Source: a virus
Length of the DNA: 64,000 nucleotides
IMG/VR virus record: IMGVR_UViG_3300028654_000010
Coordinates: 1-64,000 of that record
Direction: 5' to 3' (one strand)
Positions 15,376 to 23,632 of the stretch are shown here, piece after piece (positions within the stretch are counted from its first letter, which is position 1; every line of letters starts with the position of its first letter). Under the pieces are notes generated by a model. The model was not told the origin of the DNA. It ran no database searches and was given only the letters and a program-made list of their open reading frames with translations. A program made the position numbers and the translations under genes.

Positions 15376-15903
15376 TTACGCGTTCAGGATCAGGGTACCC
15401 GACACTGCGCAGACCAGCCAACCCTTGCTGTCCGACCAGAAGCCGACGGTACCACCGGGGGAGACCGTCAACTTGGTGCCGTTGACGCTGACCGCGTTGG
15501 CGAGACCTGCGCCGGTGCCGCCGCCTGACGAACCCGTCAAGCTCGACATCACCGAAATGGAGCCGGTGATGAGGTAGGCGAACTGACCGAGGGTGTCAGT
15601 GATGAGAATTTCGCCGCCTGGGTAGGTCGCCGGAGAGGGCAGTGAACCCGTGAAGCCGCCGGCACCCTTGCCGCTGGGGCCGCCCGAACCAGACACTGGA
15701 ACGGCGAAAAAGCCCGGTGCTGGGATGGCGGTGAGACCGGGTAGGCCACCGGGCGACAGCGCCGGGGCGCCGAAGGAGGCCGAACCGACCAGCGGTTGTG
15801 CCGTCATGTAGCTAATGTTGGTGACCGTCGCGCCGGCGACCGTCAGGTTGCCTTGCCCATCACCCGCTTCGACAACTCCTCTACTATCGACGATTACGCT
15901 CAT
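15376..15903 (-). CDS. glycine-rich virion-type protein, 175 residues
   Basis: The protein is rich in Gly, Ser, Thr and Pro with short beta-like stretches (GNLTVAGATVTNISYMTAQP, PSPATYPGGEILITDTLGQF, GLANAVSVNGTKLTVSPGG). Composition resembles phage head-fibre or decoration proteins, and a TGSISVMSSLTGSS segment recalls the repeats of the giant fibre. It has its own TACTTA promoter-like element, a GGAGAA ribosome site and a terminator, so it is a single-gene unit just downstream of the capsid block and probably strongly expressed. No exact family. Confidence 0.7.
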   Translation of the reverse strand: MSVIVDSRGVVEAGDGQGNLTVAGATVTNISYMTAQPLVGSASFGAPALSPGGLPGLTAIPAPGFFAVPVSGSGGPSGKGAGGFTGSLPSPATYPGGEILITDTLGQFAYLITGSISVMSSLTGSSGGGTGAGLANAVSVNGTKLTVSPGGTVGFWSDSKGWLVCAVSGTLILNA

Positions 15904-15921
15904 GTCAGTTCTCCGTTGTAA

Positions 15922-15930
15922 CTAAGTATG
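15922..15930 (-). promoter_or_regulatory. CATACTTAG late-promoter-like element
   Basis: Core TACTTA at 15928-15923, 19 bases before the ATG at 15903, with the GGAGAA ribosome site between them. The nine-base match is the same as the plus-strand element at 61581-61589. Confidence 0.6.
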
Positions 15931-15954
15931 TAGCCCGTGTGACAAGTAAAGGTG

Positions 15955-16452
15955 TCAGTCAGACTTCTTTGCGACGTTTTTCTTACCCTTCTTGCTTGAG
16001 GCGGCAGCGGGCACATCAGCGGCATCGGGTGCCGCGACGGCTAGCTCGTCAGTGTGCGACGTCTGGCTGTCGGTGCCCAGCGCCACAGCATCGGTCACAG
16101 GAGCCGCGTCGACGCGTAATCCTGCTTCGGTAGCAGTCTCCACAAGCACCGGCGGGGCGGCGGCAGGTTGCTGCTCCACGTCAGTCAAGGATTGATCAGG
16201 GGCGGCGGTGGGGGAAGGAGTGACGGGCTCAAGTACAGTCTCTTTAACCGTGGCGTCGCTGGTCAACGGTGCGACAGTTGCTGTCTCCGGGAACGATCCA
16301 CCAACAGGCTCTGCGACGGGCACCACCTGCAGCGCAAGCTGCGCCGCCTGGTGAGCGGCGTAGGCCTCATTCAATTGGTGCTGCGTATAGGCCTTGGTGT
16401 GGTCAAGGCCCAAGCGTTCCATCTCGTTGCGTAGTGCTCTGGATGCGGGCAT
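15955..16452 (-). CDS. Ala/Pro/Val-rich protein with Lys-rich C-terminus
   Basis: 165 residues from the ATG at 16452. The N-terminal 40 residues are helical (NEMERLGLDHTKAYTQHQLN). A long low-complexity acidic linker rich in Ala, Pro, Val and Thr follows, ending in a lysine-rich tail (ASSKKGKKNVAKKSD). An upstream extension to 16533 is possible but would run through the candidate promoter and terminator of gene 23, so I prefer the internal start. If the promoter element is real, the mRNA is almost leaderless. It may be an internal head protein; no family recognised. Confidence 0.55.
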   Translation of the reverse strand: MPASRALRNEMERLGLDHTKAYTQHQLNEAYAAHQAAQLALQVVPVAEPVGGSFPETATVAPLTSDATVKETVLEPVTPSPTAAPDQSLTDVEQQPAAAPPVLVETATEAGLRVDAAPVTDAVALGTDSQTSHTDELAVAAPDAADVPAAASSKKGKKNVAKKSD

Positions 16453-16455
16453 GTC

Positions 16456-16467
16456 AATAAGTATCCC
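16456..16467 (-). promoter_or_regulatory. GGATACTTATTG late-promoter-like element
   Basis: Core TACTTA at 16463-16458, five bases before the preferred ATG (16452) of the downstream gene. It lies right after the two hairpins that end gene 23. Confidence 0.5.
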
Positions 16468-16500
16468 TCTGGCGAATACCTGTAAAGGCTTAACGGCGAA

Positions 16501-16553
16501 AGGCCACTCTTTCGAGTAGCCTCTCAACCTCATCTACAACCACCTAAGTGGTT
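16501..16553 (-). terminator. double hairpin after the major capsid gene
   Basis: The first hairpin is AACCAC-TTAG-GTGGTT (16553-16538), 14 bases after the gp23 stop. The second is AGGCTACTC-GAAA-GAGTGGCCT (16522-16501) with one G-U pair and a stable GAAA tetraloop, followed by TTTCG. Tandem hairpins after a capsid gene are expected at a strong transcription end. Confidence 0.7.
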
Positions 16554-16566
16554 GATATCATTGAAC

Positions 16567-18516
16567 TTAGATGATGTTCATGTCGAGCACGGTGACGGTG
16601 CCGTAGAAGTCGGTGCGCACCATCTTCTTACCGTACCGCGTCATTACGCCTTTCCTCGGTGTGAAGTCTTCGGGGGCGAAGATGGTCGGCGTCACGATGA
16701 GGGGCACGTACGGAGAGTACACGTACCCGGTCTCAAGGTAGCTGCCGCCCTTGTAGCCGATCAGGATGCGGTTACGGGGGAAGTAGGGATCCTTGTACAC
16801 CGTGAAGCGATTCGACAGGGTGCCAATGGCCTCCGCGCCGATGGTGAAGGGCGATCCGACTTGACCTTCGCCGTCGATCGAGTACTTCGGCTTGTAGAGC
16901 ACCGATGACTCGAAGATGGTCGACACGTCGGGGCTGGTGACCATGAAGTTGGCCGAGCCACGGAGCGTCTTGCGGTGAATGGTGTTGGCGCAGTCGATGC
17001 AGGTCTCGACCAGCGTCTCGTACCACTCGCGAACGGTGCCGGTGAACTGCGGCCCGATCGACAAGTTGGTCGCCAGCGTCGAGTTGATGCCCGTCAGCTT
17101 GTTGACGAACTTGCCCGGTGCACGGCTCCAGTACATGTTGGCGCCGTTGGCTTCGGTGACGAGGTCGTTCAAGATCTCTCGGTCAATTTCGAGAGCGATC
17201 TGCTCCGACAGGATGCTCGTCAACTCAACCTCAGCGTCCATCGAGTGGTACGCATTGAGGTCCTGTGCGAGCTCGGGAGACCAGCGAGCACGGAGCTTGC
17301 GGGTCGTCGCGGTGATGGAGATCGACTCAATCTTGATGTCAATCTCGGGGATGGCGGGCGACGGGTTGACGCCGAAGTCCGACTCGAACGACGGGATGAC
17401 CAGCGTGGCGCCGTCGCCGCTGCGGTCAGTCGTCAGGCCGTCTGCGATCGTCATCGAGAAGCGAACGTTCGACGCTGCATCGAAGCGAAGCAACGCGCCG
17501 TTGGCGGTGGTAGCCGCCGAAGCACCCTGCCACGTGTTACCGAACGCCGGCGTCTGGAGGACGCACTGGACTTGGGTGCCTGCCAGCGGGTTCAGCGTGA
17601 AGCTGGAGCTGGCGAGGTTACCGCGCTTGTTGAGGCGGCGAAGGTTGAGGACGCCGTTACCCGACTGGTACGATTGGCTCCAGGCGGTGAGGCCGTTGTT
17701 GACAACAGTACCGCTGAGCGCGAAGACCGCGACCTGTTCGACGGCCAAGAAGTCACCGTTCGCAACGCTCGACTGCATGTCGGCAACGTTGAGGTACAGG
17801 AAGACGGCGTTGAGCAGGCCCGACTGCATGTCGACATCGAGCTGCGGGTCGAAGTTGCAGAGCTGGCCATTGACGCCCGACATTGCCGAGATGAGGCCAC
17901 CCGGCATGAAGGTACCGTTGAGGTTGTTCCACGCGCCGACCTGGCCGCTAGAACCGGTGTTGTAGGGGCTAGCTGCGCCGCCGATCCACGCCGACTGGTG
18001 CACCTTGCTGAAGCCCACGTTGACGAGGTCGTACATGCCGCCCGTCGCCAGCGATCCTGACTGGACACCCTTGCCGGTTGGGTTGTTATAGATCGACTGT
18101 CCGGAAGCGTAGGTCGCCGCCGTCGACGTGCCCTCGCCACCGACGTTGGTGCCGTAAGTGTAGTCGAGGTAGAAGATCAGGCCGGACGGCAGGCTCATCG
18201 GCTGGATCGACACCAGCTCATTGGCGACGAGGCCACCGAAGACGCGGCGGACGATCGGGAAGGCGATGTTGGTGAAGCCGGAGATCTGTCCCGAGTTGGA
18301 CATGTTACCGCCACCCGTCGAGATCGAGTTACCGACCTCGCGGAGGACCTGCGCTGCCTGGTTCTCCAGGAGCTGCGCCATCATCTCTCGGCGCTGGCCA
18401 TCGAGGCCACGAAGCAGGCCGGTGCGGCTCCACTTCTCTACCAGTCGGGCGCGCTCGGCGCCGACGTGCCGGTCTTTAATACCGGCGGCAAGCTGTTCCA
18501 TGCTGAAGAACTTCAT
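16567..18516 (-). CDS. 23: major capsid protein, T4 gp23-like
   Basis: 649 residues, somewhat longer than T4 gp23 (521). The N-terminus shows the gp23 prosequence pattern: RARLVEKWSRTGLLRGLDG and MMAQLLENQAAQVLREVGNS. Then come TNIAFPIVRRVFGGLVANEL and IQPMSLPSGLIFYLDYTYG, and further on a conserved C-terminal end (GRYGKKMVRTDFYGTVTVLDMNII-type). L58-R59-E60 fits the (I/L)-x-E site cut by T4 prohead protease (E65 in T4), so maturation to ~590 residues is likely. It builds the capsid hexamers. CAGGAGA precedes the ATG. It is the last gene of the head block and is followed by a double terminator. Confidence 0.95.
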   Translation of the reverse strand: MKFFSMEQLAAGIKDRHVGAERARLVEKWSRTGLLRGLDGQRREMMAQLLENQAAQVLREVGNSISTGGGNMSNSGQISGFTNIAFPIVRRVFGGLVANELVSIQPMSLPSGLIFYLDYTYGTNVGGEGTSTAATYASGQSIYNNPTGKGVQSGSLATGGMYDLVNVGFSKVHQSAWIGGAASPYNTGSSGQVGAWNNLNGTFMPGGLISAMSGVNGQLCNFDPQLDVDMQSGLLNAVFLYLNVADMQSSVANGDFLAVEQVAVFALSGTVVNNGLTAWSQSYQSGNGVLNLRRLNKRGNLASSSFTLNPLAGTQVQCVLQTPAFGNTWQGASAATTANGALLRFDAASNVRFSMTIADGLTTDRSGDGATLVIPSFESDFGVNPSPAIPEIDIKIESISITATTRKLRARWSPELAQDLNAYHSMDAEVELTSILSEQIALEIDREILNDLVTEANGANMYWSRAPGKFVNKLTGINSTLATNLSIGPQFTGTVREWYETLVETCIDCANTIHRKTLRGSANFMVTSPDVSTIFESSVLYKPKYSIDGEGQVGSPFTIGAEAIGTLSNRFTVYKDPYFPRNRILIGYKGGSYLETGYVYSPYVPLIVTPTIFAPEDFTPRKGVMTRYGKKMVRTDFYGTVTVLDMNII

Positions 18517-18537
18517 CTGATTGTCTCCTGTGATCTG

Positions 18538-18543
18538 TAACTA
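18538..18543 (-). promoter_or_regulatory. 23: TAGTTA element upstream of gene 23
   Basis: Minus strand AACTAGTTACAG, 21 bases before the gp23 ATG, with AGGAGA between. It fits the TABTTA consensus, though the site is also a partial palindrome (AACTAGTT). Confidence 0.45.
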
Positions 18544-18579
18544 GTTGGTTCGAGTCGTGTTGTTCTGCGACGCTGTCAC

Positions 18580-20670
18580 TTACCTCTTGGTAATGCCGGC
18601 CAGCGTAGCCCATCGCTCGGTCTCGACGCCCTCATTGAGGGTCGGCGTAGATGCCGGGCGAGTCACCCTACCTGCGGAACCCAACACCTGACGGTCTTGG
18701 CCTTCGCTGAGCGACTTCGTTGAACCCGCCAAGGTCTTGGCAAGGCTCGTGTAGATGAGCTTGGCCTCTCGCACCGTCGCTGCCTCGTCGAGCTGCTTGA
18801 TGACTTGCGCCTTTTGGCGGGTCGTCAGCTGGTCGTTCTGCAGGAGCTTGTTGGTGAAGAGAAGCTTCGCGTTGAACAGATTCGTTTCTGCCAACTTGTT
18901 ACGGAGGATCACTTCGGCCTTGCTCTCCGTGGGCCGGGCGGCTGCGCTATTCGAGCGACGAGCCTCTTGAAGCTTCTTGGTGGCCATGGCCGCCAGCTTC
19001 GACATCTTGGTGCTACGGGCGAGCGATTCGTTGAACCGCTTGGCAACCGTTGCATACTCCTGGCGCACTTCGGCGAGGCGCTTGTTGTTGCGGGCCGACT
19101 TGGCACGTGCGGCTTCCTTCTTGAGGGCCGAAGCACGTGACTGAGCGCGTTCCTGCAGCTTCTTCTCGAAGTTGAGGCGGCGGAGCGCTTCGTGGCGACG
19201 CTTGTCCCACGTGGCCGTCGCATGACCGTCCTGCACGTCGGCGCCGTACTCGTCTTCCTTGCGGCGATTCTGCAGTTGATCGAGGTCATCGCTCTCATCG
19301 ACAGACATGTCATGGTTATCGGGCTCGTAAGTTGCCTCGTCCATCTGATCATCGGACTCGTCCATCTGATCATCGGACTCGTCCATCTGATCATCGGACT
19401 CGTCCATCTGGTCCTGACCCTCGTCCATGTCCTGATCGTCCTGCTCGGTCTTCAGGTTGCGATTGTGGTTGGCGGGCGGGTTATCACCCTTCGGGCGAGA
19501 GCCCTTGGCCGGGGACAGGTCAACGATGTCCTGATCGAGAGGATCACCCTCATCCTTGCCTCCACCGAAGTTCTTGAGGATTTTGGCGTCGCCGGAGCCA
19601 TCGCCCCACGAAGCCGGTTTCGTCTCCTCACGGAGCGAGCGCATCCGAGCGATCTCGCGGCGGAGCATGTTTTCATCGATCTCGACGATCGTGTCGTCGC
19701 TCAACCTGCGATTCTCCATCTGATTGTCCTCACCCTCTTGTGATCCTTGTCCGCCGTCTAGGTCGAGGTCGCCCAGATCGTCAGTTTCGCCGCCTTCGAG
19801 GCCTTCTGCGCCCTCTTCACCGTCTTCTTCACCGGTGATGAGATCGACGCCCACGCTATCAAGATTGTCCTCGACATCGTCGGGCAGACCAGTCAGTTTC
19901 AGCGTAAGATCCGCTTCGTTCATCTGACCCTTGTGTTGTGCCTTTTTCGACATTGTCGTTGACTCCTGAAGTTTGGTGAGCGTACTGAATGTAGTCTCGA
20001 GCGTAGTTTCGTATGCGTTTTTGCTTGTAGCGTCGGTGACCGACTCTTGCACGTAGTCATACATATCTTCCACGTGTGAAATCATCTGGGCGATTTGAAC
20101 GCCGTATGAATTAGTGGCCTTGACCTTACCGCTGGCCTTGCCCAACAATTGCACGTGCTCGACGACGCGACCGATGATGGCCGACACATCCTTGGGTTGC
20201 ATGATGCTGCGCCCCGTGCGTGCGGCCTTGATCAAGGGTTGCAGTGCATTGAGTGATTCTAGGCTGATCTCATACTCTTCAGTCGGTTCAATCACCGGCT
20301 CTCCGAACATGGGAGGAGGCACCACCGCGCCGGGGCCCGTTGATGCAAGGTCGCCACCACTGCAGATGGCATCAAGGTCAAGCGTGACCTTGCCTTCGGC
20401 ATCGGGCGGGGTGATTGCCGCGGTGATTTCGCCGGGAGGAGCTCCCTTGGGGGCTTCAAACTCAAACGACTCATCACCACCATCATCGAGAATTTCAAGG
20501 TTCGAACCGGGCATGCCCGGCATCGCCTCTTCGCGCAACAGCGCCTGATCGATGAAGTCACGGATCCGAGGAGTGACAGCATCGAGGATCGCGCGCTTAG
20601 CACTGTCTTCGGCCACTTGTTTGACCTGCTTGACATCTGCCAGTGCTTCTTCGAACAATTGCTTGCTCAT
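18580..20670 (-). CDS. acidic prohead core/scaffold-type protein (gp22 position)
   Basis: 696 residues, located between gp21 and gp23 where T4 has scaffold gene 22. The N-terminus is helical (MSKQLFEEALADVKQVKQVA). A long acidic central part (residues ~265-450) includes DDQMDES repeats. The C-terminal third is a basic coiled coil (RRHEALRRLNFEKKLQERAQ; TKMSKLAAMATKKLQEARRS). Scaffolds of this family are acidic and helical, and are degraded by the prohead protease; many (L/I)-x-E sites are visible. It is far longer than T4 gp22 (269), so it may combine several core proteins. The scaffold role is inferred mainly from position and composition. Confidence 0.65.
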   Translation of the reverse strand: MSKQLFEEALADVKQVKQVAEDSAKRAILDAVTPRIRDFIDQALLREEAMPGMPGSNLEILDDGGDESFEFEAPKGAPPGEITAAITPPDAEGKVTLDLDAICSGGDLASTGPGAVVPPPMFGEPVIEPTEEYEISLESLNALQPLIKAARTGRSIMQPKDVSAIIGRVVEHVQLLGKASGKVKATNSYGVQIAQMISHVEDMYDYVQESVTDATSKNAYETTLETTFSTLTKLQESTTMSKKAQHKGQMNEADLTLKLTGLPDDVEDNLDSVGVDLITGEEDGEEGAEGLEGGETDDLGDLDLDGGQGSQEGEDNQMENRRLSDDTIVEIDENMLRREIARMRSLREETKPASWGDGSGDAKILKNFGGGKDEGDPLDQDIVDLSPAKGSRPKGDNPPANHNRNLKTEQDDQDMDEGQDQMDESDDQMDESDDQMDESDDQMDEATYEPDNHDMSVDESDDLDQLQNRRKEDEYGADVQDGHATATWDKRRHEALRRLNFEKKLQERAQSRASALKKEAARAKSARNNKRLAEVRQEYATVAKRFNESLARSTKMSKLAAMATKKLQEARRSNSAAARPTESKAEVILRNKLAETNLFNAKLLFTNKLLQNDQLTTRQKAQVIKQLDEAATVREAKLIYTSLAKTLAGSTKSLSEGQDRQVLGSAGRVTRPASTPTLNEGVETERWATLAGITKR
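19337..19411 (-). repeat. 21-bp tandem repeat in the scaffold gene
   Basis: Three perfect 21-base units and a partial fourth, encoding the heptapeptide DDQMDES in tandem. The exact DNA identity, unlike the diverged repeats of the giant fibre, indicates a recent slippage expansion. Copy number may vary between isolates. Confidence 0.9.
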
Positions 20671-20690
20671 GCTTTCTCCACGAACCTTGA

Positions 20691-20703
20691 GAGTAAGTAT
20701 CGG
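20691..20703 (-). promoter_or_regulatory. CGATACTTACTC late-promoter-like element
   Basis: Core TACTTA at 20699-20694, 23 bases before the scaffold ATG (20670), with GGAGAAAG as ribosome site between. Confidence 0.55.
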
Positions 20704-20726
20704 ACGATCAGCACAAATTCACAAGA

Positions 20727-21269
20727 TCAGACGTTGCCGCCCGAATCACCGAGTTTCTGTGGCACGCCAATGGTGTTGTTCTGTGAAACTGCCGGGCCAT
20801 CGGTCGTCGGATCACGGACATCAGCAACGCTGGGTGCAGGATTGATGTCAGCCGCTGCAATCTTGGGATCGACGTCTTTGTCAACGCCGTCTGTGCGACC
20901 CGGCCCAGGCGAAGTGATGTCAGGGGTGTACGGGTTGGCGGGGTCGCCGGCCTTCGTCCACTTGACGGTGCTGACGTCGGGTGAAGAGTTGGGAGGATTG
21001 CCGATGTTGTAGTTGAACGACAAGTCAACGCCCGACGGGAACATGCCGAGGTCACCGGCCTGCACGCCACCGGTGGGTTGAAGACCCCCAACGCCGTTGG
21101 TAACCTTGGCCGTCGCCGAGGCCTGTGCTAGCGCTTGCGCGCCCTTCTCATCACCGTTGGCAACCTGCGTGGCGAGGGGCCCACCAGGAAACAACTTAGA
21201 GAGCAGCGCGTGTGCAACCGTGGCTGCACCGCCGCCAACGTAACTCGTGTACCTTCCTAACACACCCAT
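20727..21269 (-). CDS. hypothetical head-block protein, 180 residues
   Basis: The N-terminal 70 residues are alanine- and glycine-rich and helical (GGGAATVAHALLSKLFPGG; EKGAQALAQASATAKVTNG). The rest is proline/asparagine-rich and probably extended (SFNYNIGNPPNSSPDVSTVK). No known domain. Its place between gene 21 and the scaffold suggests an internal head or decoration protein. Confidence 0.65.
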   Translation of the reverse strand: MGVLGRYTSYVGGGAATVAHALLSKLFPGGPLATQVANGDEKGAQALAQASATAKVTNGVGGLQPTGGVQAGDLGMFPSGVDLSFNYNIGNPPNSSPDVSTVKWTKAGDPANPYTPDITSPGPGRTDGVDKDVDPKIAAADINPAPSVADVRDPTTDGPAVSQNNTIGVPQKLGDSGGNV

Positions 21270-21289
21270 GACATCACCCTCTTCTCAGA

Positions 21290-21562
21290 TCAGACCCGAG
21301 CAATGAGAGCTTTTTGCGCGCGCTTGCGGGCTTCTTGCACTCGTGCCAGTCGCTTGACCAAGCGCCCTTCTTCAATCTTGAGCGCCTTCATGAAGTCAAT
21401 GTGCTTGTCGAGAGAATCGGCAAACTCATCTGCGTCGGTCTCTTTGGTGTCGTCAGCTTTCTTCTCGACATCCTCCGGAGGACCGAATTTGCCGACTTCC
21501 TCCTCAATGATTCGCTTGAGCAGGGCAGGGGTCAATTTGACCGACTTAACGTTCGTCTTCAT
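21290..21562 (-). CDS. small helical head-block protein with LR-helix propeptide
   Basis: 90 residues from the ATG at 21562 (GGAAAGGTG ribosome site); a GTG three codons upstream is less likely. The N-terminus is KSVKLTPALLKRIIEEEVGK, one of several copies of a short helix with an I-x-E site. The remainder is a charged helix (DSLDKHIDFMKALKIEEGRL; VKRLARVQEARKRAQKALIA). It sits in the T4 gp67/gp68-like region and may be a prohead core protein. Confidence 0.65.
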   Translation of the reverse strand: MKTNVKSVKLTPALLKRIIEEEVGKFGPPEDVEKKADDTKETDADEFADSLDKHIDFMKALKIEEGRLVKRLARVQEARKRAQKALIARV

Positions 21563-21588
21563 TGCTAGCACCTTTCCGTGGTATGCAG

Positions 21589-21600
21589 CTAAATATGCCC
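21589..21600 (-). promoter_or_regulatory. GGGCATATTTAG late-promoter-like element
   Basis: Core TATTTA at 21595-21590, 27 bases before the ATG at 21562. Confidence 0.55.
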
Positions 21601-21610
21601 ATCGATGATT

Positions 21611-22072
21611 TTACGCTGGCTTCTTGACGACGGCGAAGGCCAAGTTGGCCCAACGACCCGCCGTCTCCTCACCAAAGACGTCTTCAGGGTTACCATTGAA
21701 CTGTTCTTGCAACATCGGTGCCGAGCCCGCGGACGCTCCGGTGTCACCGTGCGCCTGCATCGTCGGCAGCGTCGTCATCGCGGTGTCCTTAAAGATGTCA
21801 GCCATGATCGGATTACCCCCCGACTCTCGTTTGATCGTCTCCTGCATTGTCGCTGACACTTGCGGAGCCCGACCACGTAGGGGAGTATCAAGGCGCGGAT
21901 CAAAAGCACGCTTGACGTTGGTTGGAGCCACACGACGGCGAGCTTCACCGATGGGCGATGCTGCCGCACGAGGACCCGGTGCAATCGATTGCACATTACC
22001 CAAGCCCTCGCTGAGGATCTCAACCAACAGTTCTTTGATGACCGACTTCAATTCACTCCTAGATAGCGCCAT
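21611..22072 (-). CDS. hypothetical head-block protein with LR-helix propeptide
   Basis: 153 residues from the ATG at 22072. A start at 22093 would overlap the deformylase gene by 14 bases and lacks a ribosome site. It begins MALSRSELKSVIKELLVEIL, another copy of the short N-terminal helix with an I-x-E site. The rest has RGRAPQVSATMQETIKRESG and a conserved-looking end (EDVFGEETAGRWANLAF). Homologous endings (RWANLAF-type) are shared with 18580-20670 (RWATLAGITKR). Confidence 0.65.
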   Translation of the reverse strand: MALSRSELKSVIKELLVEILSEGLGNVQSIAPGPRAAASPIGEARRRVAPTNVKRAFDPRLDTPLRGRAPQVSATMQETIKRESGGNPIMADIFKDTAMTTLPTMQAHGDTGASAGSAPMLQEQFNGNPEDVFGEETAGRWANLAFAVVKKPA

Positions 22073-22079
22073 GTTCAAT

Positions 22080-22574
22080 TCACCTGTTCCCACGTAGGAT
22101 CTTAAGGGCCATGGTCCGTGCTAACGGCTGGACCCGGTCTAACACCGTAATGCCATTGATGTGATCGACCTCGTGCTGCACAATCTGTGACGGCAGGCCC
22201 GCAAACCGCACGTTCTTTGCAGCACCTGCCAAATCAAAGTACTCAACATCGATGGCACGTGCTCGCATGACCTTCAGGCGCACACCAGGCAACGACAGAC
22301 AACCTTCTTCTACCATCTCTACTTCAGGCGACCGCCAGGTGACCCTTGGATTGATCAGCACCTGCAATTGGTTGGTTGCATCACCCGCTGATGGATCAAT
22401 TAACGTGATGCACTCGGTGACACCAACTTGGGGTGCTGCTAGCCCCACTCCATGAAAGGTGTACATCGCCTCGGTCATCTGTTCGACGAACGCGATCAAC
22501 GCGGCATCGAATTGGGTGACCGAACGACAAGCTTGTGCGAGCGCAGAATTTGGGTACTTGACGATGTCAAGCAT
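22080..22574 (-). CDS. def: peptide deformylase
   Basis: 164 residues from MLDIVKYP at 22574; this ATG overlaps the TAA of the preceding gene (TAATG). All three metal-site motifs are present: GVGLAAPQVG (motif 1, ~42-51), EEGCLSLPG (motif 2 with the metal-binding Cys) and QHEVDHINGI (motif 3, HExxH). It should therefore be active in removing N-formyl groups from nascent proteins. Phage deformylases are known from cyanophages and vibriophages, but here the gene lies in the head-assembly operon between gp21 and the scaffold, which suggests a link to virion protein synthesis at late times. Confidence 0.93.
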   Translation of the reverse strand: MLDIVKYPNSALAQACRSVTQFDAALIAFVEQMTEAMYTFHGVGLAAPQVGVTECITLIDPSAGDATNQLQVLINPRVTWRSPEVEMVEEGCLSLPGVRLKVMRARAIDVEYFDLAGAAKNVRFAGLPSQIVQHEVDHINGITVLDRVQPLARTMALKILRGNR

Positions 22575-22954
22575 TAGCCCACGCCGGACCACCCGGCGCT
22601 ACCTGACAACGACGGCATGCTGTTGGCGGGGATCGTCGTCAGACCGGCGGCAATGCTGTACTGTAGAGAACCCGACGCCTCAGCCCTGATCCACACGCTG
22701 GCCACGCGGTACTCCAGATTGACGTAGGTGTTGCCGGGGATGAGGATCTTGTTGTTACCATTGCTGCCATTGAGACTGAAGGCCAACGACAGCGAGCTAG
22801 TCGACGAGTTGGTGATGGCAATGAACCGGGTGATGAACGGAAAGTCAATCTCTGCCGAACCACTCGTCGCGAGCGATGACGTCACCCACGGTAAAGCCGC
22901 CGACTGGTACTCGGGCGAGAAACTAAATCCGGCAGGGGGAGTTCCTAGGGGCAC
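22574..22954 (-). CDS. small beta-rich virion-type protein
   Basis: 126 residues with a GTG start three bases after the gp21 stop. The sequence is Ser/Asn/Gly-rich with alternating hydrophobics (AEIDFPFITRFIAITNSSTS; KILIPGNTYVNLEYRVASVW), pointing to a beta-sandwich. Its place next to gene 21 and its composition suggest a capsid decoration or fibre protein. No named family. Confidence 0.65.
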   Translation of the reverse strand: MPLGTPPAGFSFSPEYQSAALPWVTSSLATSGSAEIDFPFITRFIAITNSSTSSLSLAFSLNGSNGNNKILIPGNTYVNLEYRVASVWIRAEASGSLQYSIAAGLTTIPANSMPSLSGSAGWSGVG

Positions 22955-22957
22955 TGA

Positions 22958-23632
22958 TCACCTCACATCCTTGGTTGGCACGCCACGCAACAAAATCTCG
23001 TTCAAGACGCGGTCAATCCGATCTGACTTGCTGAAGAGCTGCTTCAATTCGGCAGACGTGATCTCTTTTCCTTCGGGAATCATGAATGCTTGAGGCGTTG
23101 ACGGTTCGCTCACAACGTCCCAGCAGATCAGCTGAAAATCGTCCTGGACGACTTGGTACTCGCCCTGCTTCCGCGTTGAACCCACGCCGCGGCTGGAGAT
23201 GCCGATCTTGACGCCTGAATCCACCAACCCTTTGAGAATGGCGCCCGACGGCGTTTTGTCAAGGACTTCAATGGTGCCCAAGACAGTGCCGTTCTCGATG
23301 TAGGCCTCGCGCACGATGTGCGAAACGTTCTTCAAGTTGATGACGGAGCTGTCGGGGTGATCGAGCTCACCGGTGGCACGGTTCTCGAGAATGAACTTCT
23401 GATAGTTGCGGCACTCACGATCGAGAATCGCGAGCGGGTAAATCCTGCCGTTCTGGTTGAGAGTGTCTGCCTTCTGCAGGATACCCTTCATCATGATCTT
23501 CTTGGTCGCCGGCACTTCGACCTTGTTGCCCTTGGTGTCCTCAGTGATCCGAGCCGGTACGTCTTCAGTGACTACTTTATAGTCAAAGACGTCGTAACTC
23601 TCAAGGCGCCTCAAGTTGGCTGTATTAGTCAT
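22958..23632 (-). CDS. 21: prohead core protease, T4 gp21-like
   Basis: 224 residues (T4 gp21 is 212). Key motifs of the S77/U9 family: NGRIYPLAIL, GELDHPDSSV (catalytic His) and GISSRGVGS (catalytic Ser), followed by WDVVSEPSTPQAFMIPE. It cleaves scaffold and capsid proteins after (I/L)-x-E during prohead maturation. ATGA overlap with the upstream gene and GGAGGGA ribosome site. All expected catalytic residues are present. Confidence 0.93.
   Translation of the reverse strand: MTNTANLRRLESYDVFDYKVVTEDVPARITEDTKGNKVEVPATKKIMMKGILQKADTLNQNGRIYPLAILDRECRNYQKFILENRATGELDHPDSSVINLKNVSHIVREAYIENGTVLGTIEVLDKTPSGAILKGLVDSGVKIGISSRGVGSTRKQGEYQVVQDDFQLICWDVVSEPSTPQAFMIPEGKEITSAELKQLFSKSDRIDRVLNEILLRGVPTKDVR

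Noticed and set aside
16975-18060. Long plus-strand frames opposite the capsid gene
   Set aside because: They mirror the strongly biased codon use of gene 23, have arginine-rich shadow composition and no ribosome site.
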